Positions 1 to 8,564 of a stretch of 64,000 nucleotides of DNA are shown piece by piece. The position numbers and the translations under genes are program-made. Origin of the DNA: Fontibacillus puldeungensis (lineage in GTDB: Bacteria > Bacillota > Bacilli > Paenibacillales > Paenibacillaceae); the NCBI RefSeq assembly GCF_042678945.1, contig NZ_JBHTLM010000006.1, forward strand, positions 62,001-126,000, in the 5' to 3' direction. Each line of letters begins with the position of its first letter. Position 1 is the first letter of the stretch. Under the pieces are notes generated by a model. It was given only the letters and a program-made list of their open reading frames with translations, was not told the origin of the DNA and did no database searches.

Positions 1-314
1 AAAGTAACCGCCAAATTCAGTAAGGTACCAAGCACCGTGTAAATGATGGTGTTCAAATACCCCTGCCAAATGCGTCCATCGTTAAAAATTTGTTCATAAC
101 CGTAAAAATTGATTCCTTTCGGCCAAAGGATAACCTTGCCCTGACTAACCAGCGTGGAGTTGCTGAATGAAGCGATAATGATAAAGTAGATTGGATAGGC
201 CACAATTATAAAGGCAAAAATACTAACAACAATCACGACAGCCGTGTACAACCGGTCAGCTAAGCCGCTCGAATGGGCTATACTGTGCGAATTTTGCAAG
301 TTCCAACGTGACAT
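1..314 (-). CDS. Carbohydrate ABC transporter permease (3'-truncated by window edge)
   Basis: Only the first ~104 codons are in the window; the gene continues past position 1. The start is an ATG at 312-314 preceded by a strong GGGAGGTGAAGG site. The visible part has a short cytosolic N-terminus, one hydrophobic segment around residues 24-44 and the soluble stretch that precedes the core helices of MalG/LplC-type permeases. It begins 13 nt after the stop of another permease gene and is the third gene of a binding protein-permease-permease operon. By family it would form half of the membrane channel for an imported oligosaccharide. The substrate cannot be read from the sequence. Confidence 0.85.
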   Translation of the reverse strand, partial: MSRWNLQNSHSIAHSSGLADRLYTAVVIVVSIFAFIIVAYPIYFIIIASFSNSTLVSQGKVILWPKGINFYGYEQIFNDGRIWQGYLNTIIYTVLGTLLNLAVT

Positions 315-327
315 ACCTTCACCTCCC

Positions 328-1281
328 TTACATTAAACTAATGTTCGATGATTTCTTGGCCAATTTGTTGGCCAGCATAAGAAACAAGAAGTTGACGACC
401 GTATTAAACAAGCCTACGGCCGAGCCGAAGCTGAATTGGTTGGATTTGACTCCGACATTGAATACATAAGTCGAGATGACCTCAGATACGGATTTGTTGA
501 GACTGTTCTGCATCAGGAAGGTCTTTTCAAAGCCAACGCTCAGAATGCTGCCCATGTTCATGATCAGTAAAATAATAATTGTGGGCAAAATCGCAGGGAT
601 TTCCACATGCCGAACGATTTGCCAGCGGTTTGCCCCGTCAATTCTGGAAGCATCGTAAAGCTGGGTATCCACCGAAGATAGCGCTGCAATAAAAATAATA
701 CTGTTCCAACCGCATAACTGCCAAATTCCGGAAAGAACATATACAGGGACAAACGCCCCGGGATCGCCAAGGAGATTCGCGTCTGCAGAAATTAGTTGCA
801 GTGATCTCAATAAGTTACTGAGCAAGCCCGTGGTTGGAGAAAGCATAATTTGCAATAAAGCGACCATAACCACGGTTGAAATAAAGTACGGCATATAGAC
901 CGTAGTCTGCAGTACACGTTTGCGATTATGATTTCGAATGGAATTGATGATCAGCGCAAGCAATATCGGCAGCGGGAACCCGAGCACAAGCGAAAAAAAA
1001 GCGATAACAAACGTGTTCCTGAGCGTGGGCCAAAACATCGGACTGTTGAAATACTGCTCAAAATACTTAAAGCCTGCCCAGTCCCCTCCTGTAATCCCTT
1101 TTCCAAAATCAAATTCCCGGAAAGCAAGCTGAAGGCCGTACATCGGTCCGTAACAGAAAATCGCAATATAAACAACAGCCGGGAGAACCATGATCCATAA
1201 TTGATAGTTCCCCAAGTATTTACCCGGGCTCTTTCCTTTGCGGACAGGAAAAATCTGTTGGTTGGTCTCTACTTGCTTCAT
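328..1281 (-). CDS. Carbohydrate ABC transporter permease, LplB-like
   Basis: This 317-residue protein has about six hydrophobic segments and, near residues 210-235, the cytoplasmic EAA-type loop (DGANRWQIVRHVEIP) that docks the ATPase in binding-protein-dependent sugar importers. Its length and its long hydrophilic N-terminus fit the LplB/YtcP group common in Paenibacillus. It lies between the lipoprotein gene and the second permease gene on the same strand. No ATPase gene is visible; many such importers share the MsmX-type ATPase encoded elsewhere (established knowledge). The family call is sure and the substrate is unknown. Confidence 0.9.
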   Translation of the reverse strand: MKQVETNQQIFPVRKGKSPGKYLGNYQLWIMVLPAVVYIAIFCYGPMYGLQLAFREFDFGKGITGGDWAGFKYFEQYFNSPMFWPTLRNTFVIAFFSLVLGFPLPILLALIINSIRNHNRKRVLQTTVYMPYFISTVVMVALLQIMLSPTTGLLSNLLRSLQLISADANLLGDPGAFVPVYVLSGIWQLCGWNSIIFIAALSSVDTQLYDASRIDGANRWQIVRHVEIPAILPTIIILLIMNMGSILSVGFEKTFLMQNSLNKSVSEVISTYVFNVGVKSNQFSFGSAVGLFNTVVNFLFLMLANKLAKKSSNISLM

Positions 1282-1307
1282 TTCTATTCCCCCTTTTTCA
1301 AGTAAGA

Positions 1308-1345
1308 AAACGGATACGGCTAAACGAAAATTAACCGCATCCGTT
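1308..1345 (-). promoter_or_regulatory. Intercistronic stem-loop between binding protein and permease genes
   Basis: An 11-bp inverted repeat (AACGGATACGG at 1309-1319 and CCGCATCCGTT at 1335-1345, one mismatch) lies in the 71-nt gap between the binding-protein stop and the first permease start. On the transcribed strand it is followed by a moderately T-rich stretch. Such elements commonly let the binding protein be made in excess over the permeases. That role is inferred; the inverted repeat itself is plain. Confidence 0.5.
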
Positions 1346-1352
1346 CCAATCC

Positions 1353-2984
1353 CTATTTCAAAGTCGACAAGTACGCATCATAAGCTTTCTGGCGAATTTC
1401 CAGGTTCTGCTTAAGGCCGACTCTATTGACTTTGGCGACGTAAGCTCCCCATTCCTTTTCAATATCGGCTTTCGTCGTCAACCATTGCGCCCATTGCTGA
1501 TCGGTGACGTTGTTGATATTGGCCTGATTCATGGCCATTGTATTGATGTCTTCCGTGCTGTATTTCATAAATGCCTGCGGATAGACGTTCGTTTTCAGGT
1601 CCGCCTTGGCGAGCAAGTCGTTGTATACCGACTTCTCTTTAAATACAGCCTGCATGTCAGTCCCTAATGTCACTTTATCTTTCAAATCGTCGGCAACGTA
1701 CATCGGACCATTGTCTGCAAATGTATTGGTCCATTTCCATGAGCCGGGATCCAGCGAAGGGTCGGCTGGGGGAAGAATTTGGTATGTGCCGTCCCCATTG
1801 TCTTTAATGCCTTTGTCGGTGTCGTTCATACCGCCGAACAACACCTGGAGACTGACGGTAGGCTCGTAAAAAGCGTCGATAAATCGCATTGCCGCATCCT
1901 TGTTCTTGGAATTGGCGCTCATGGCAACTGCATTATCCCCGAAGTTCTGGTTGTAATAGTCATAGCTCCAGTAGAGTTCATCCGTAGAATCGGCATGCTG
2001 CTTGAGCTGCGGTAAAGCAATATATTGGTCCTTCAGTTCGTTGCCAAAACGGTCACCGGTCTCCCAACCCCAAGTAAAGCCTACTTTTGCGGTGGAACCG
2101 TTGCCGCGCGCGAGGGACTGATATTTGGAATAATCCTGCGTAATGGCTTCTTTGTTGATGAGATTTTCGCTGTACAACTTTTGCAAAAACTGCATCAGCG
2201 TTTTGAATCGTTCATCCACATAAAAGTTTTTAACCTGTGCGTCTTCCGTAAAGTAGCCGTCCGGCACGTCATCGGACAAAGGTAAGCCAAGGCTGCCAAG
2301 CAGAAGTTTCGGTGTGAAACTCCAACCTATCGGGTTAAAATCCATTGGAATCTCGTCCTTGGTGTCGCCGTTCTTATTCGGGTCGCCATCGCGGAAGGCG
2401 ATTAACGTCTTCTCCAGCTCATCCCAGGTTGTGGGGACTTTTAGGCCCAGATTGTCAAGCCAGGTTTTATTGATAAACATCGTAGCAGTCGAACTTGGCC
2501 ATAGACCTTTGTATCTGGGCGTACTGTATATCTTCCCATCGGCTTGCGTGGAAAGCGTTTTCAATTCAGGGTGATCACTATACATTTTTTGAATGTTAGG
2601 TGCGTTCTTTTCAATCAGGGGGCTAAGATCTTCAAACAAGCCGTTAAATTGCACGAAATCCGAATTTTTTGTAGCATTGAATAACAGATCCGGAATTTCG
2701 CCGCTGGCAAACAGAGCGCTCTTCTTCTGATCCCAGTCGGCGGAAATTTGCTGCCATTCGATATCCACGTTGGCCTTCTTCTCCAAATCGGAAAGCCACT
2801 TCATATCCTTGACGTCCTTCGTGAGCGAGTGCTTTACAAAAATCGCTGTCAGTTTCGTCGGCTCATTGGTTGAAGCGTTTCCATTTTTGTTCACGCTGGA
2901 TTCACTTTTTCCTCCGCAGCCCGTCAATGCCGCGCCAACCAAACAGCACGCAAATAAGGCGGCCATCATTCTTTTTAGATTCAT
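1353..2984 (-). CDS. Extracellular solute-binding lipoprotein (LplA-like)
   Basis: The 543-residue protein starts with a lipoprotein signal peptide: positive N-terminus, hydrophobic core, then lipobox LTGC with the acylated cysteine at about residue 23, followed by a GGKSES-type flexible linker. The rest matches the large (about 540 residue) family 1 oligosaccharide-binding proteins that Paenibacillus encodes with LplB/LplC permeases. It would sit outside the membrane and deliver a sugar to the two permeases encoded downstream. The start ATG at 2984 has a GGGAGGG site. A cre-like site lies about 125 bp upstream, suggesting catabolite control. The ligand is not evident. Confidence 0.92.
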   Translation of the reverse strand: MNLKRMMAALFACCLVGAALTGCGGKSESSVNKNGNASTNEPTKLTAIFVKHSLTKDVKDMKWLSDLEKKANVDIEWQQISADWDQKKSALFASGEIPDLLFNATKNSDFVQFNGLFEDLSPLIEKNAPNIQKMYSDHPELKTLSTQADGKIYSTPRYKGLWPSSTATMFINKTWLDNLGLKVPTTWDELEKTLIAFRDGDPNKNGDTKDEIPMDFNPIGWSFTPKLLLGSLGLPLSDDVPDGYFTEDAQVKNFYVDERFKTLMQFLQKLYSENLINKEAITQDYSKYQSLARGNGSTAKVGFTWGWETGDRFGNELKDQYIALPQLKQHADSTDELYWSYDYYNQNFGDNAVAMSANSKNKDAAMRFIDAFYEPTVSLQVLFGGMNDTDKGIKDNGDGTYQILPPADPSLDPGSWKWTNTFADNGPMYVADDLKDKVTLGTDMQAVFKEKSVYNDLLAKADLKTNVYPQAFMKYSTEDINTMAMNQANINNVTDQQWAQWLTTKADIEKEWGAYVAKVNRVGLKQNLEIRQKAYDAYLSTLK

Positions 2985-3109
2985 TTTAGTCCCTCCCTAT
3001 TGAATAAAATCCATTGAAACGTGTTCAACGATTTCCCCCTACTTTTTTACCTTTTCTTATGCATTGAAAGGCGAAAACCATCGTCATGATTTGGTGTGCG
3101 CACTCACCA

Positions 3110-3123
3110 TGAAAGCGTTTAAA
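3110..3123 (-). promoter_or_regulatory. Putative cre (CcpA) site
   Basis: On the minus strand this reads TTTAAACGCTTTCA, which differs from the consensus TGWAANCGNTNNCA at one position. It lies about 125 bp upstream of the sugar-binding lipoprotein gene, a suitable place for carbon catabolite control. The match is by eye only. Confidence 0.4.
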
Positions 3124-3254
3124 CACTATAACCATTGTAACTTTTCCTTTTCTGATTGTCTCATCGTATATTACCTTGTAATCATCGGATATTGACCTTT
3201 CTTGTTTCCTATTTTTCGAACAAATGACTCTTTGGGAACAGCCCATTGCTTTGA

Positions 3255-3330
3255 ACTGAACCGTCATTTTCTTATAGGCAACTGGAGATAACCGTCCTAG
3301 CTCTGTACGCAGGTAACGATAACATCGTGC
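3255..3330 (-). pseudogene. Possible remnant of an IS3-type transposase C-terminus
   Basis: Within a minus-strand reading frame the peptide YLRTELGRLSPVAYKK resembles the conserved end of IS3-family OrfB proteins (…R.Q.KL..LSPVEYR). No DDE core, terminal inverted repeats or target duplication is visible. It lies between the nrdJ terminator and the promoter region of the lipoprotein gene. The rest of 2985-3440 contains no convincing gene. The call rests on about 16 residues and may be chance. Confidence 0.22.
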
Positions 3331-3344
3331 ATATCCCAGAACAT

Positions 3345-3393
3345 TAAAAAAGATCGCCAATATCCTGTCCAAGAGGGCAAGATAAGGCGATCT
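3345..3393 (-). terminator. Rho-independent terminator of nrdJ
   Basis: AGATCGCC at 3351-3358 pairs with GGCGATCT at 3386-3393, with further pairing inside the loop. On the minus strand a run of Ts follows. It lies about 50 nt past the nrdJ stop codon. Confidence 0.8.
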
Positions 3394-3440
3394 ATCTCTT
3401 TTAAAGAAGAGTTTCTCACTAATTCTGAAAATTTGGTTTC

Positions 3441-6068
3441 TTACGAACACTTACTATACCCGCAGTTACTGCAGGTTTTGCATCCCTCAACGTTCAGCAG
3501 CGAAGCCGAGCCGCAGGATGGGCAGAGGTCGCGGGAGGTGACATGCGCATGGCTGTGCGAACCGCCGTTATGCGATTCGGCAGCAGCGGTGTGATCGTCG
3601 TGATGAGCGATCGTAGCAGCAACTGGTGCCGGATCATGGTCGTCGTAAGGTCCGTTTTGCACATGGGTCTCCAGTGCTTTTGCCACAGCGTCGGCGATGG
3701 ATTCCACGCGGTTTGGTCCGAAGCCGATCGCGCCGGAACCGCCGATGCCTTTCAGATGCTTGATCAAGAGCTCAACCTTTTCCCCGTGGTCGCCGTAGCG
3801 GAGGAACAGGGAGCACACGCGACCAAGCGCTTCCGCCATCGCGAATACATCGGAACCTGCTTTCCCTACGTTCAAGAAGATTTCTGCCGGTATGCCGTGC
3901 AGATCGTTGATTGTAATATAGGCCATGCCAAATGGCGTATTGATTTTGTAAGTCGCCCCATGCAGCACTTGCGGACGTCTCTTGTATTTGTTGTCGAACA
4001 CTTTTTTCTGTTCAGGGCTTACGTTCACCGGAAGACTTTGATCAAGTCCGTTCAGAGCCGCTTGCTCATCTGCGGAAGCGCCGCTTTCAGAAGCTGTTTC
4101 TGTCGTCTCAGCCGCTTTTGCTTCCGTCTTATCTTCCTTCTTCTCCGTTTGCAGCACTTGCGTATCGCGGCTTCCGTCGCGGTAAATCGTCACGCCTTTG
4201 CAGCCGAGATCGAACGCCAGCTCATAAAGCCGCTTCGTTTCTTCGACCGTAAAGTCCGACGGACAGTTGGCCGTCTTGGAAATCGAGCTATCGACCCATC
4301 TCTGGATAGCAGCCTGCGCACGGATATGATCCTCCGCCGACAAATCCATGGCGGTTACGAAATAATCCGGCAGTTCTTCGCCCGGATGCGTATCCATCCA
4401 GTCCTTGGCGATCGGTACAAACTGCTCGTCAAAGCCAAGGCGGCTTTGGCGATAATATTTGAAGGCGAAGTAAGGCTCGATGCCTGTCGAAGTTCCGACC
4501 ATCGTACCCGTACTGCCTGTTGGCGCCTGAGTAATTATAGTAACGTTGCGGATGCCTTTTTCACGAATCGCTTCGCCGACCTCCGGATAAACCTCGGTCA
4601 TCACTTTCATGAAGCCGCTTTGCAGATATTTATCCGTTTCGAACGCCGGGAAGGACCCTTTCTCAGCCGCAATGTCCGCAGAAGCAAGGTACGCTTCCTT
4701 CGCGATAAAGCCGTACAGCTTATCGAGGAATTCCAACGATTCCGGACTGCCGTAACGAATGTTCAGCTTGATCATCAGCTCAGCCAGACCCATCGTTCCG
4801 AGACCGACGCGGCGTTCCTTCTTTTGGTTTTTCTCGTTTTCTTCGAAATGATAAGGTGTTTTGCTGATAACATTGTCCAAGAAGCGGACCGAGAAACGAG
4901 TTGTCGTCGCGAGATCTTCCCAAGCTACGTCGTGGTTTTCTTCATCATAGAACTTGGACAAATTCATCGCCGACAGATTACATACTCCCCAGCCCGGCAA
5001 GCCCTGTTCCCCGCATGGGTTCGTGCAAATGATCGGGTTAAAGTACCAGCTGTTGGACATTTGGTTGTAGTATTCCATGAATACAACGCCAGGCTCTGCA
5101 GATTTCCATGCCGATTCAATGATCGTATGCCAAATCTCGCGCGCCTTCACGGTGCGGTAATGCACGACTTTGCGGCCAGCGGCCTGCCATTTCGCCAGAT
5201 CGCCGTCCCACACTTCGTTGTAATCCTCATATGTTGTATCCGGGAAAACAAGATCCCAATCGAGATCCTCCTTCACGGCCTTCATAAAAGCGTTGCTAAC
5301 GCAAACAGACAGGTTCGCATTCGTCACTTGGCCCATCGTTTGCTTAACCGTAATAAAATCAAGCACGTCCGGATGCCAATCGTTAAGCATCAGCATCAAC
5401 GCGCCGCGGCGGCTTCCGCCCTGCTCGATCAAGCCGGTCGTGTAACTGAACAATCCGCCCCAGGACACAGCGCCGCTGGAGGAGCCGTTAACGCCTTTAA
5501 CCACCGCACGGCGTGGACGCAGCGAGCTTAAGTTAATGCCAACGCCGCCGCCGCGAGCCATAATCTCGGTCATTTCCGACAAGGTTTCCATAATGCCGCC
5601 ACGGCTGTCCTTCGGTGAAGGGATAACGTAACAGTTAAACAGTGTCAGTTCTTCGCTGGCACCGGCGCCAGCTGCAATCCGTCCGCCCGGGACAAGCTTC
5701 CAATCATACAAAATATGACGGAACTTCTCTTCCCACTCTTGTTGCAGCTCCGGCGTAGCTTCTACAGAGGCCATCGCAGTCGCCAAACGATCCCACATTT
5801 CTTCAGGCGTTTTCTCGATATTGAGCGTCAGCTTCTCCACGTCGGATTCCACCAGCTCCCCACTGCGGGTTTTGACCGTTACGGTGCGTCCCTCACGGGC
5901 AACGATTTCCCCGACTTCCTTGGTTGGGAACTTCGGATCATCCTTCGTGAGTACGAGGACAACATCACCGACTTTCGCATGGCTCGGGTCAGGATTTTTC
6001 CAAGCGTACCGATCCAAAAAGATTTTCTCGCTAAGCCCCTCAAGGCGATGCTTTTGCACAGTTTTCAA
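3441..6068 (-). CDS. nrdJ: Vitamin B12-dependent (class II) ribonucleoside reductase
   Basis: It reduces ribonucleotides to deoxyribonucleotides using an adenosylcobalamin-derived thiyl radical, so it needs no oxygen. The protein (about 875 residues) carries the class II signatures. These are an N-terminal specificity region; FNCYVIPSPKDSRGG with a redox cysteine; the NPCGEQ motif with the radical cysteine; a TSCPD-type domain near residues 700-800; a His-rich linker; and a C-terminal CPSC…CKTCSNCGYSKCS cysteine cluster. I prefer the TTG start at 6068, because GAGAGGTG lies 6 nt upstream; the GTG at 6077 overlaps that ribosome site. A promoter with an NrdR box lies about 400 nt upstream, and a terminator follows. 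Confidence 0.95.
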   Translation of the reverse strand: MKTVQKHRLEGLSEKIFLDRYAWKNPDPSHAKVGDVVLVLTKDDPKFPTKEVGEIVAREGRTVTVKTRSGELVESDVEKLTLNIEKTPEEMWDRLATAMASVEATPELQQEWEEKFRHILYDWKLVPGGRIAAGAGASEELTLFNCYVIPSPKDSRGGIMETLSEMTEIMARGGGVGINLSSLRPRRAVVKGVNGSSSGAVSWGGLFSYTTGLIEQGGSRRGALMLMLNDWHPDVLDFITVKQTMGQVTNANLSVCVSNAFMKAVKEDLDWDLVFPDTTYEDYNEVWDGDLAKWQAAGRKVVHYRTVKAREIWHTIIESAWKSAEPGVVFMEYYNQMSNSWYFNPIICTNPCGEQGLPGWGVCNLSAMNLSKFYDEENHDVAWEDLATTTRFSVRFLDNVISKTPYHFEENEKNQKKERRVGLGTMGLAELMIKLNIRYGSPESLEFLDKLYGFIAKEAYLASADIAAEKGSFPAFETDKYLQSGFMKVMTEVYPEVGEAIREKGIRNVTIITQAPTGSTGTMVGTSTGIEPYFAFKYYRQSRLGFDEQFVPIAKDWMDTHPGEELPDYFVTAMDLSAEDHIRAQAAIQRWVDSSISKTANCPSDFTVEETKRLYELAFDLGCKGVTIYRDGSRDTQVLQTEKKEDKTEAKAAETTETASESGASADEQAALNGLDQSLPVNVSPEQKKVFDNKYKRRPQVLHGATYKINTPFGMAYITINDLHGIPAEIFLNVGKAGSDVFAMAEALGRVCSLFLRYGDHGEKVELLIKHLKGIGGSGAIGFGPNRVESIADAVAKALETHVQNGPYDDHDPAPVAATIAHHDDHTAAAESHNGGSHSHAHVTSRDLCPSCGSASLLNVEGCKTCSNCGYSKCS

Positions 6069-6086
6069 AGAAAACACCTCTCATAA

Positions 6087-6239
6087 AAGTTTTGTTAAGC
6101 ATTACTTCATTGAACAGTCTTCGAAACAAAACTGCTTCGGAAGCATAAGCTTAAGTTTTGTTGAGCATTACTTCATTAAATAGTCTCCGAAACAAAACTG
6201 TCTTCGGAAGCATAAGCTTAAGTTTTGTTGAGCGTTAAC
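6087..6239 (-). repeat. Tandem 66-67 nt repeat (2.3 copies) in the nrdJ leader
   Basis: Unit 1 is 6087-6152, unit 2 is 6153-6219, and a third partial unit begins at 6220. Each begins AAGTTTTGTT and contains AACAAAACT about 30 nt later, so each unit can fold into a stem of about 9 bp with an inner CCGAA/TTCGG hairpin. The units differ at only a few positions. They sit just upstream of the nrdJ ribosome site, inside the predicted transcript. Function unknown. Confidence 0.85.
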
Positions 6240-6463
6240 AAGCACCCGCTCCATTTAAGTTCAAGCCTCCAGCCCGTACACAGGTATCTATCAACCGAGG
6301 CTCTTAAATCCCTATAAAATTTCCAGAAAAATACCTATTTCACCCACGCTTCACAGCGCCTAAAAGCGCCTGAAAAACCGGGGAAAATGCCATTTTGGGA
6401 CGGCCTAATATCGGCCTAATCACCCGCCGCACACGATAGAAACGATATCATCATATGTATTAA

Positions 6464-6479
6464 TCACAACATATTGTGT
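6464..6479 (-). promoter_or_regulatory. NrdR box upstream of nrdJ
   Basis: The minus strand reads ACACAATATGTTGTGA, close to the NrdR consensus acaCwAtATaTwGtgt. It begins right after the predicted transcription start. A weaker second candidate (6492-6507) overlaps the -10 region, but at 28 bp centre to centre instead of the usual ~31. NrdR is the ATP-cone repressor of ribonucleotide reductase genes (established). Repression of nrdJ by NrdR is inferred. Confidence 0.65.
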
Positions 6480-6488
6480 GCGAATACC

Positions 6489-6516
6489 ATTATACTATAC
6501 AATATCTCGATGTCAC
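6489..6516 (-). promoter_or_regulatory. Sigma-A promoter of nrdJ
   Basis: On the minus strand GTGACA (6511-6516) and a perfect TATAAT (6489-6494) are separated by 16 bp. The predicted start near 6482 gives a leader of about 410 nt before the TTG start codon. The leader (6069-6482) has no recognisable cobalamin riboswitch core, but it includes the tandem repeat described separately. Confidence 0.65.
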
Positions 6517-6540
6517 AGAGGGACAGACTGAAATTTTAGC

Positions 6541-6726
6541 CTATAAGTTGAGTCCCGCTCGTCCGATCCTCGATTTGCTGCGATTCTCTCTATTTTTCGG
6601 GCAACCCCTATGAAACCCAGCTGAAAAATTTCCAACTCCACCGTAGATAAGGCCTGAGCTTGGCTGGTGGCTGATCAGCATTTCCAATATATCCGGCAAG
6701 TTATGAACTGCCTCTTTTTCGTCCAT
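6541..6726 (-). CDS. Possible small protein of unknown function
   Basis: A 61-codon frame starting at the ATG at 6726 (MDEKEAVHNLPDILEML…) ends at 6541 and lies between the nrdJ promoter and the divergent helicase gene. The first half is amphipathic and plausible as protein; the second half is Arg/Gly-rich. No good ribosome site precedes the ATG and I recognise no family. It may be spurious. Otherwise 6520-6780 holds only the helicase upstream region. Confidence 0.22.
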   Translation of the reverse strand: MDEKEAVHNLPDILEMLISHQPSSGLIYGGVGNFSAGFHRGCPKNRENRSKSRIGRAGLNL

Positions 6727-6780
6727 ACTACATCTACGTCTGCAAGCACGAATATGCAACGATAAGGGAGGTTTTACATC

Positions 6781-8559
6781 ATGAATTCGTACCCCTCAGG
6801 CCATGCTCCAAGCTCCTCGGACGATCCAGCTATAGACGCCCACGTTCCTATCGAATTCGATAAAAGCTGGTTTGAAGATCTTGCAGCCCGTCAGGAAAAA
6901 GGCGGCCCTTGGGACGATTGGAAGCTGTTTAACCTCGCCCTCCAGGCGGAAACCGCTTCGTTAGTCACGAGCTTTGAGGAAATGCAGTGCCTGAATCATC
7001 TGCAAAACGTCACCCCGCTGCCGCATCAGACGGAAACGGCCCGCAAGGTGCTTTTTGAAATGCGTGGTCGCGCCATTCTAGCCGATGAAGTCGGGCTTGG
7101 GAAAACCATTGAAGCCGGCTTGATCCTAAAAGAGTATATCGTTCGCGGACTTGTCCGGAAGGTGCTGATTCTCGTTCCCGCCTCCCTTGTTCTTCAGTGG
7201 GTTCGAGAGCTCAATCAAAAGTTTGGCATTCCTGCTATAGCCCAGAAAAAAGAACACTCCTGGCAAAACGATGTGGTCGTGGCATCCATGGATACCGCCA
7301 AACGCGATCCTCATAAAAATATTTTACTGAACGGCGAATACGACATGGTCATCGTAGACGAAGCTCATAAGCTTAAAAACAAGAAAACGACCAACTACCA
7401 ATTCATGCTGAAGCTACGCAAAAAATACTGTCTACTCCTGACCGCAACACCGGTGCAAAACGACCTGAGCGAGCTGTTCAATCTTATTACATTGCTCAAG
7501 CCGGGCCAGCTCGGCGGCCAAAGCGATTTTGCAGCCAACTTCGTCGTCGATAAGCGCCTGCCGAAGAACGAAGGCCAGCTCAAGGACGAGCTCGCTAAGG
7601 TCATGATCCGAAATCGGCGCGGCGACGGTGAGCTGGATTTTACCAAGCGAATCGTTCGGAACATCCATGTCGAGCTCTCACCGGAAGAGATGAAATTATA
7701 CGATGGGGTTACTTCCTTTGTCAAAGACCAATATCAGGCAGCCGGCGGAGACCTTAGTAGCATGCTCTCGCTTGTAACTCTGCAGCGGGAAGTTTGCAGC
7801 AGCCGGGACGCCGTTTTCGTCACGCTGGTCAACTTGTCCAAGAAGCTAGCCCCCGATTCCCCGGTGCGGGATAAAATTTGGGACCTCGTCGGCCTCATCA
7901 AGGCGATTCAAGCGAACAGCAAAGCGGAAAAAACGATGGAGCTCATCCGGGACATGAACGACAAGGTGATCGTGTTTACGGAATACCGGGCAACTCAGGA
8001 GTATCTGCTGAAATATTTCCGCGACCGGAATATGACCGCTGTACCGTATCGAGGCGGAATGAACCGGGGGAAAAAAGACTGGATGATGGACCTTTTCCGC
8101 GGCCGAGCCCAGGTTATGATCGCAACTGAAGCAGGCGGCGAAGGCATCAATCTACAGTTTTGCCATCACATGATCAATTTCGATTTGCCCTGGAACCCGA
8201 TGCGGGTGGAGCAGCGAATCGGACGTGTGCACCGGCTTGGCCAGCAGAATGATGTGAAAATATACAACCTATCCACCCAGGGAACCATCGAGGAGCATAT
8301 CCTTAACTTACTCCATGAGAAGATCAACATGTTTGAAATGGTTATCGGTCATCTCGACGTTATTCTTGAACGATTTGAGAAGGAGCATTCCTTGGAGAAG
8401 AGCATTTACAAAATTTTGCTCGAATCCGGCAGCGAGGAAGAAATTGCGAACCGTGTGGAATCTTTAGGTCGTACCTTTCACGACATCAAGGCGGAGATTG
8501 ACAGCGAACCACCCGAGGGCGAGTCAGGTGAAAATCTCAAACAGCTGTTAGGAGGTTGA
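6781..8559 (+). CDS. yqhH: SNF2-family DEAD/DEAH helicase, YqhH-like
   Basis: This 592-residue protein is a superfamily 2 ATPase of the SNF2/RapA type. It has a Walker A variant DEVGLGKT near residue 102, DEAH near 193-197, and in the second RecA domain GGEGINLQ plus the arginine-finger motif QRIGRVHRLGQ. It has no obvious extra DNA-binding domain. The ATG has an AAGGGAGG site. It overlaps the next gene by a few bases, and the pair matches B. subtilis yqhH-yqhG, which lies beside yqzE as here. The molecular role of the pair is not known to me; DNA translocation or remodelling is the family expectation. Confidence 0.85.
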   Translation: MNSYPSGHAPSSSDDPAIDAHVPIEFDKSWFEDLAARQEKGGPWDDWKLFNLALQAETASLVTSFEEMQCLNHLQNVTPLPHQTETARKVLFEMRGRAILADEVGLGKTIEAGLILKEYIVRGLVRKVLILVPASLVLQWVRELNQKFGIPAIAQKKEHSWQNDVVVASMDTAKRDPHKNILLNGEYDMVIVDEAHKLKNKKTTNYQFMLKLRKKYCLLLTATPVQNDLSELFNLITLLKPGQLGGQSDFAANFVVDKRLPKNEGQLKDELAKVMIRNRRGDGELDFTKRIVRNIHVELSPEEMKLYDGVTSFVKDQYQAAGGDLSSMLSLVTLQREVCSSRDAVFVTLVNLSKKLAPDSPVRDKIWDLVGLIKAIQANSKAEKTMELIRDMNDKVIVFTEYRATQEYLLKYFRDRNMTAVPYRGGMNRGKKDWMMDLFRGRAQVMIATEAGGEGINLQFCHHMINFDLPWNPMRVEQRIGRVHRLGQQNDVKIYNLSTQGTIEEHILNLLHEKINMFEMVIGHLDVILERFEKEHSLEKSIYKILLESGSEEEIANRVESLGRTFHDIKAEIDSEPPEGESGENLKQLLGG

Positions 8560-8564
8560 AAGGC

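Noticed and set aside
3025..3450. A 141-codon minus-strand protein gene between nrdJ and the lipoprotein gene
   Set aside because: It includes the nrdJ terminator and the promoter/cre region; at most a short IS3-like fragment within it is meaningful.
3543..5531. Long plus-strand open frame (662 codons) opposite nrdJ
   Set aside because: Arg/His-rich shadow translation of a highly conserved minus-strand gene; no ribosome site and no known protein pattern.
6069..6480. Adenosylcobalamin riboswitch ahead of the B12-dependent nrdJ
   Set aside because: Looked for the conserved B12-box and core (GCCACTG-, AGTCAGGAGAC-like elements) on the minus strand and did not find them.
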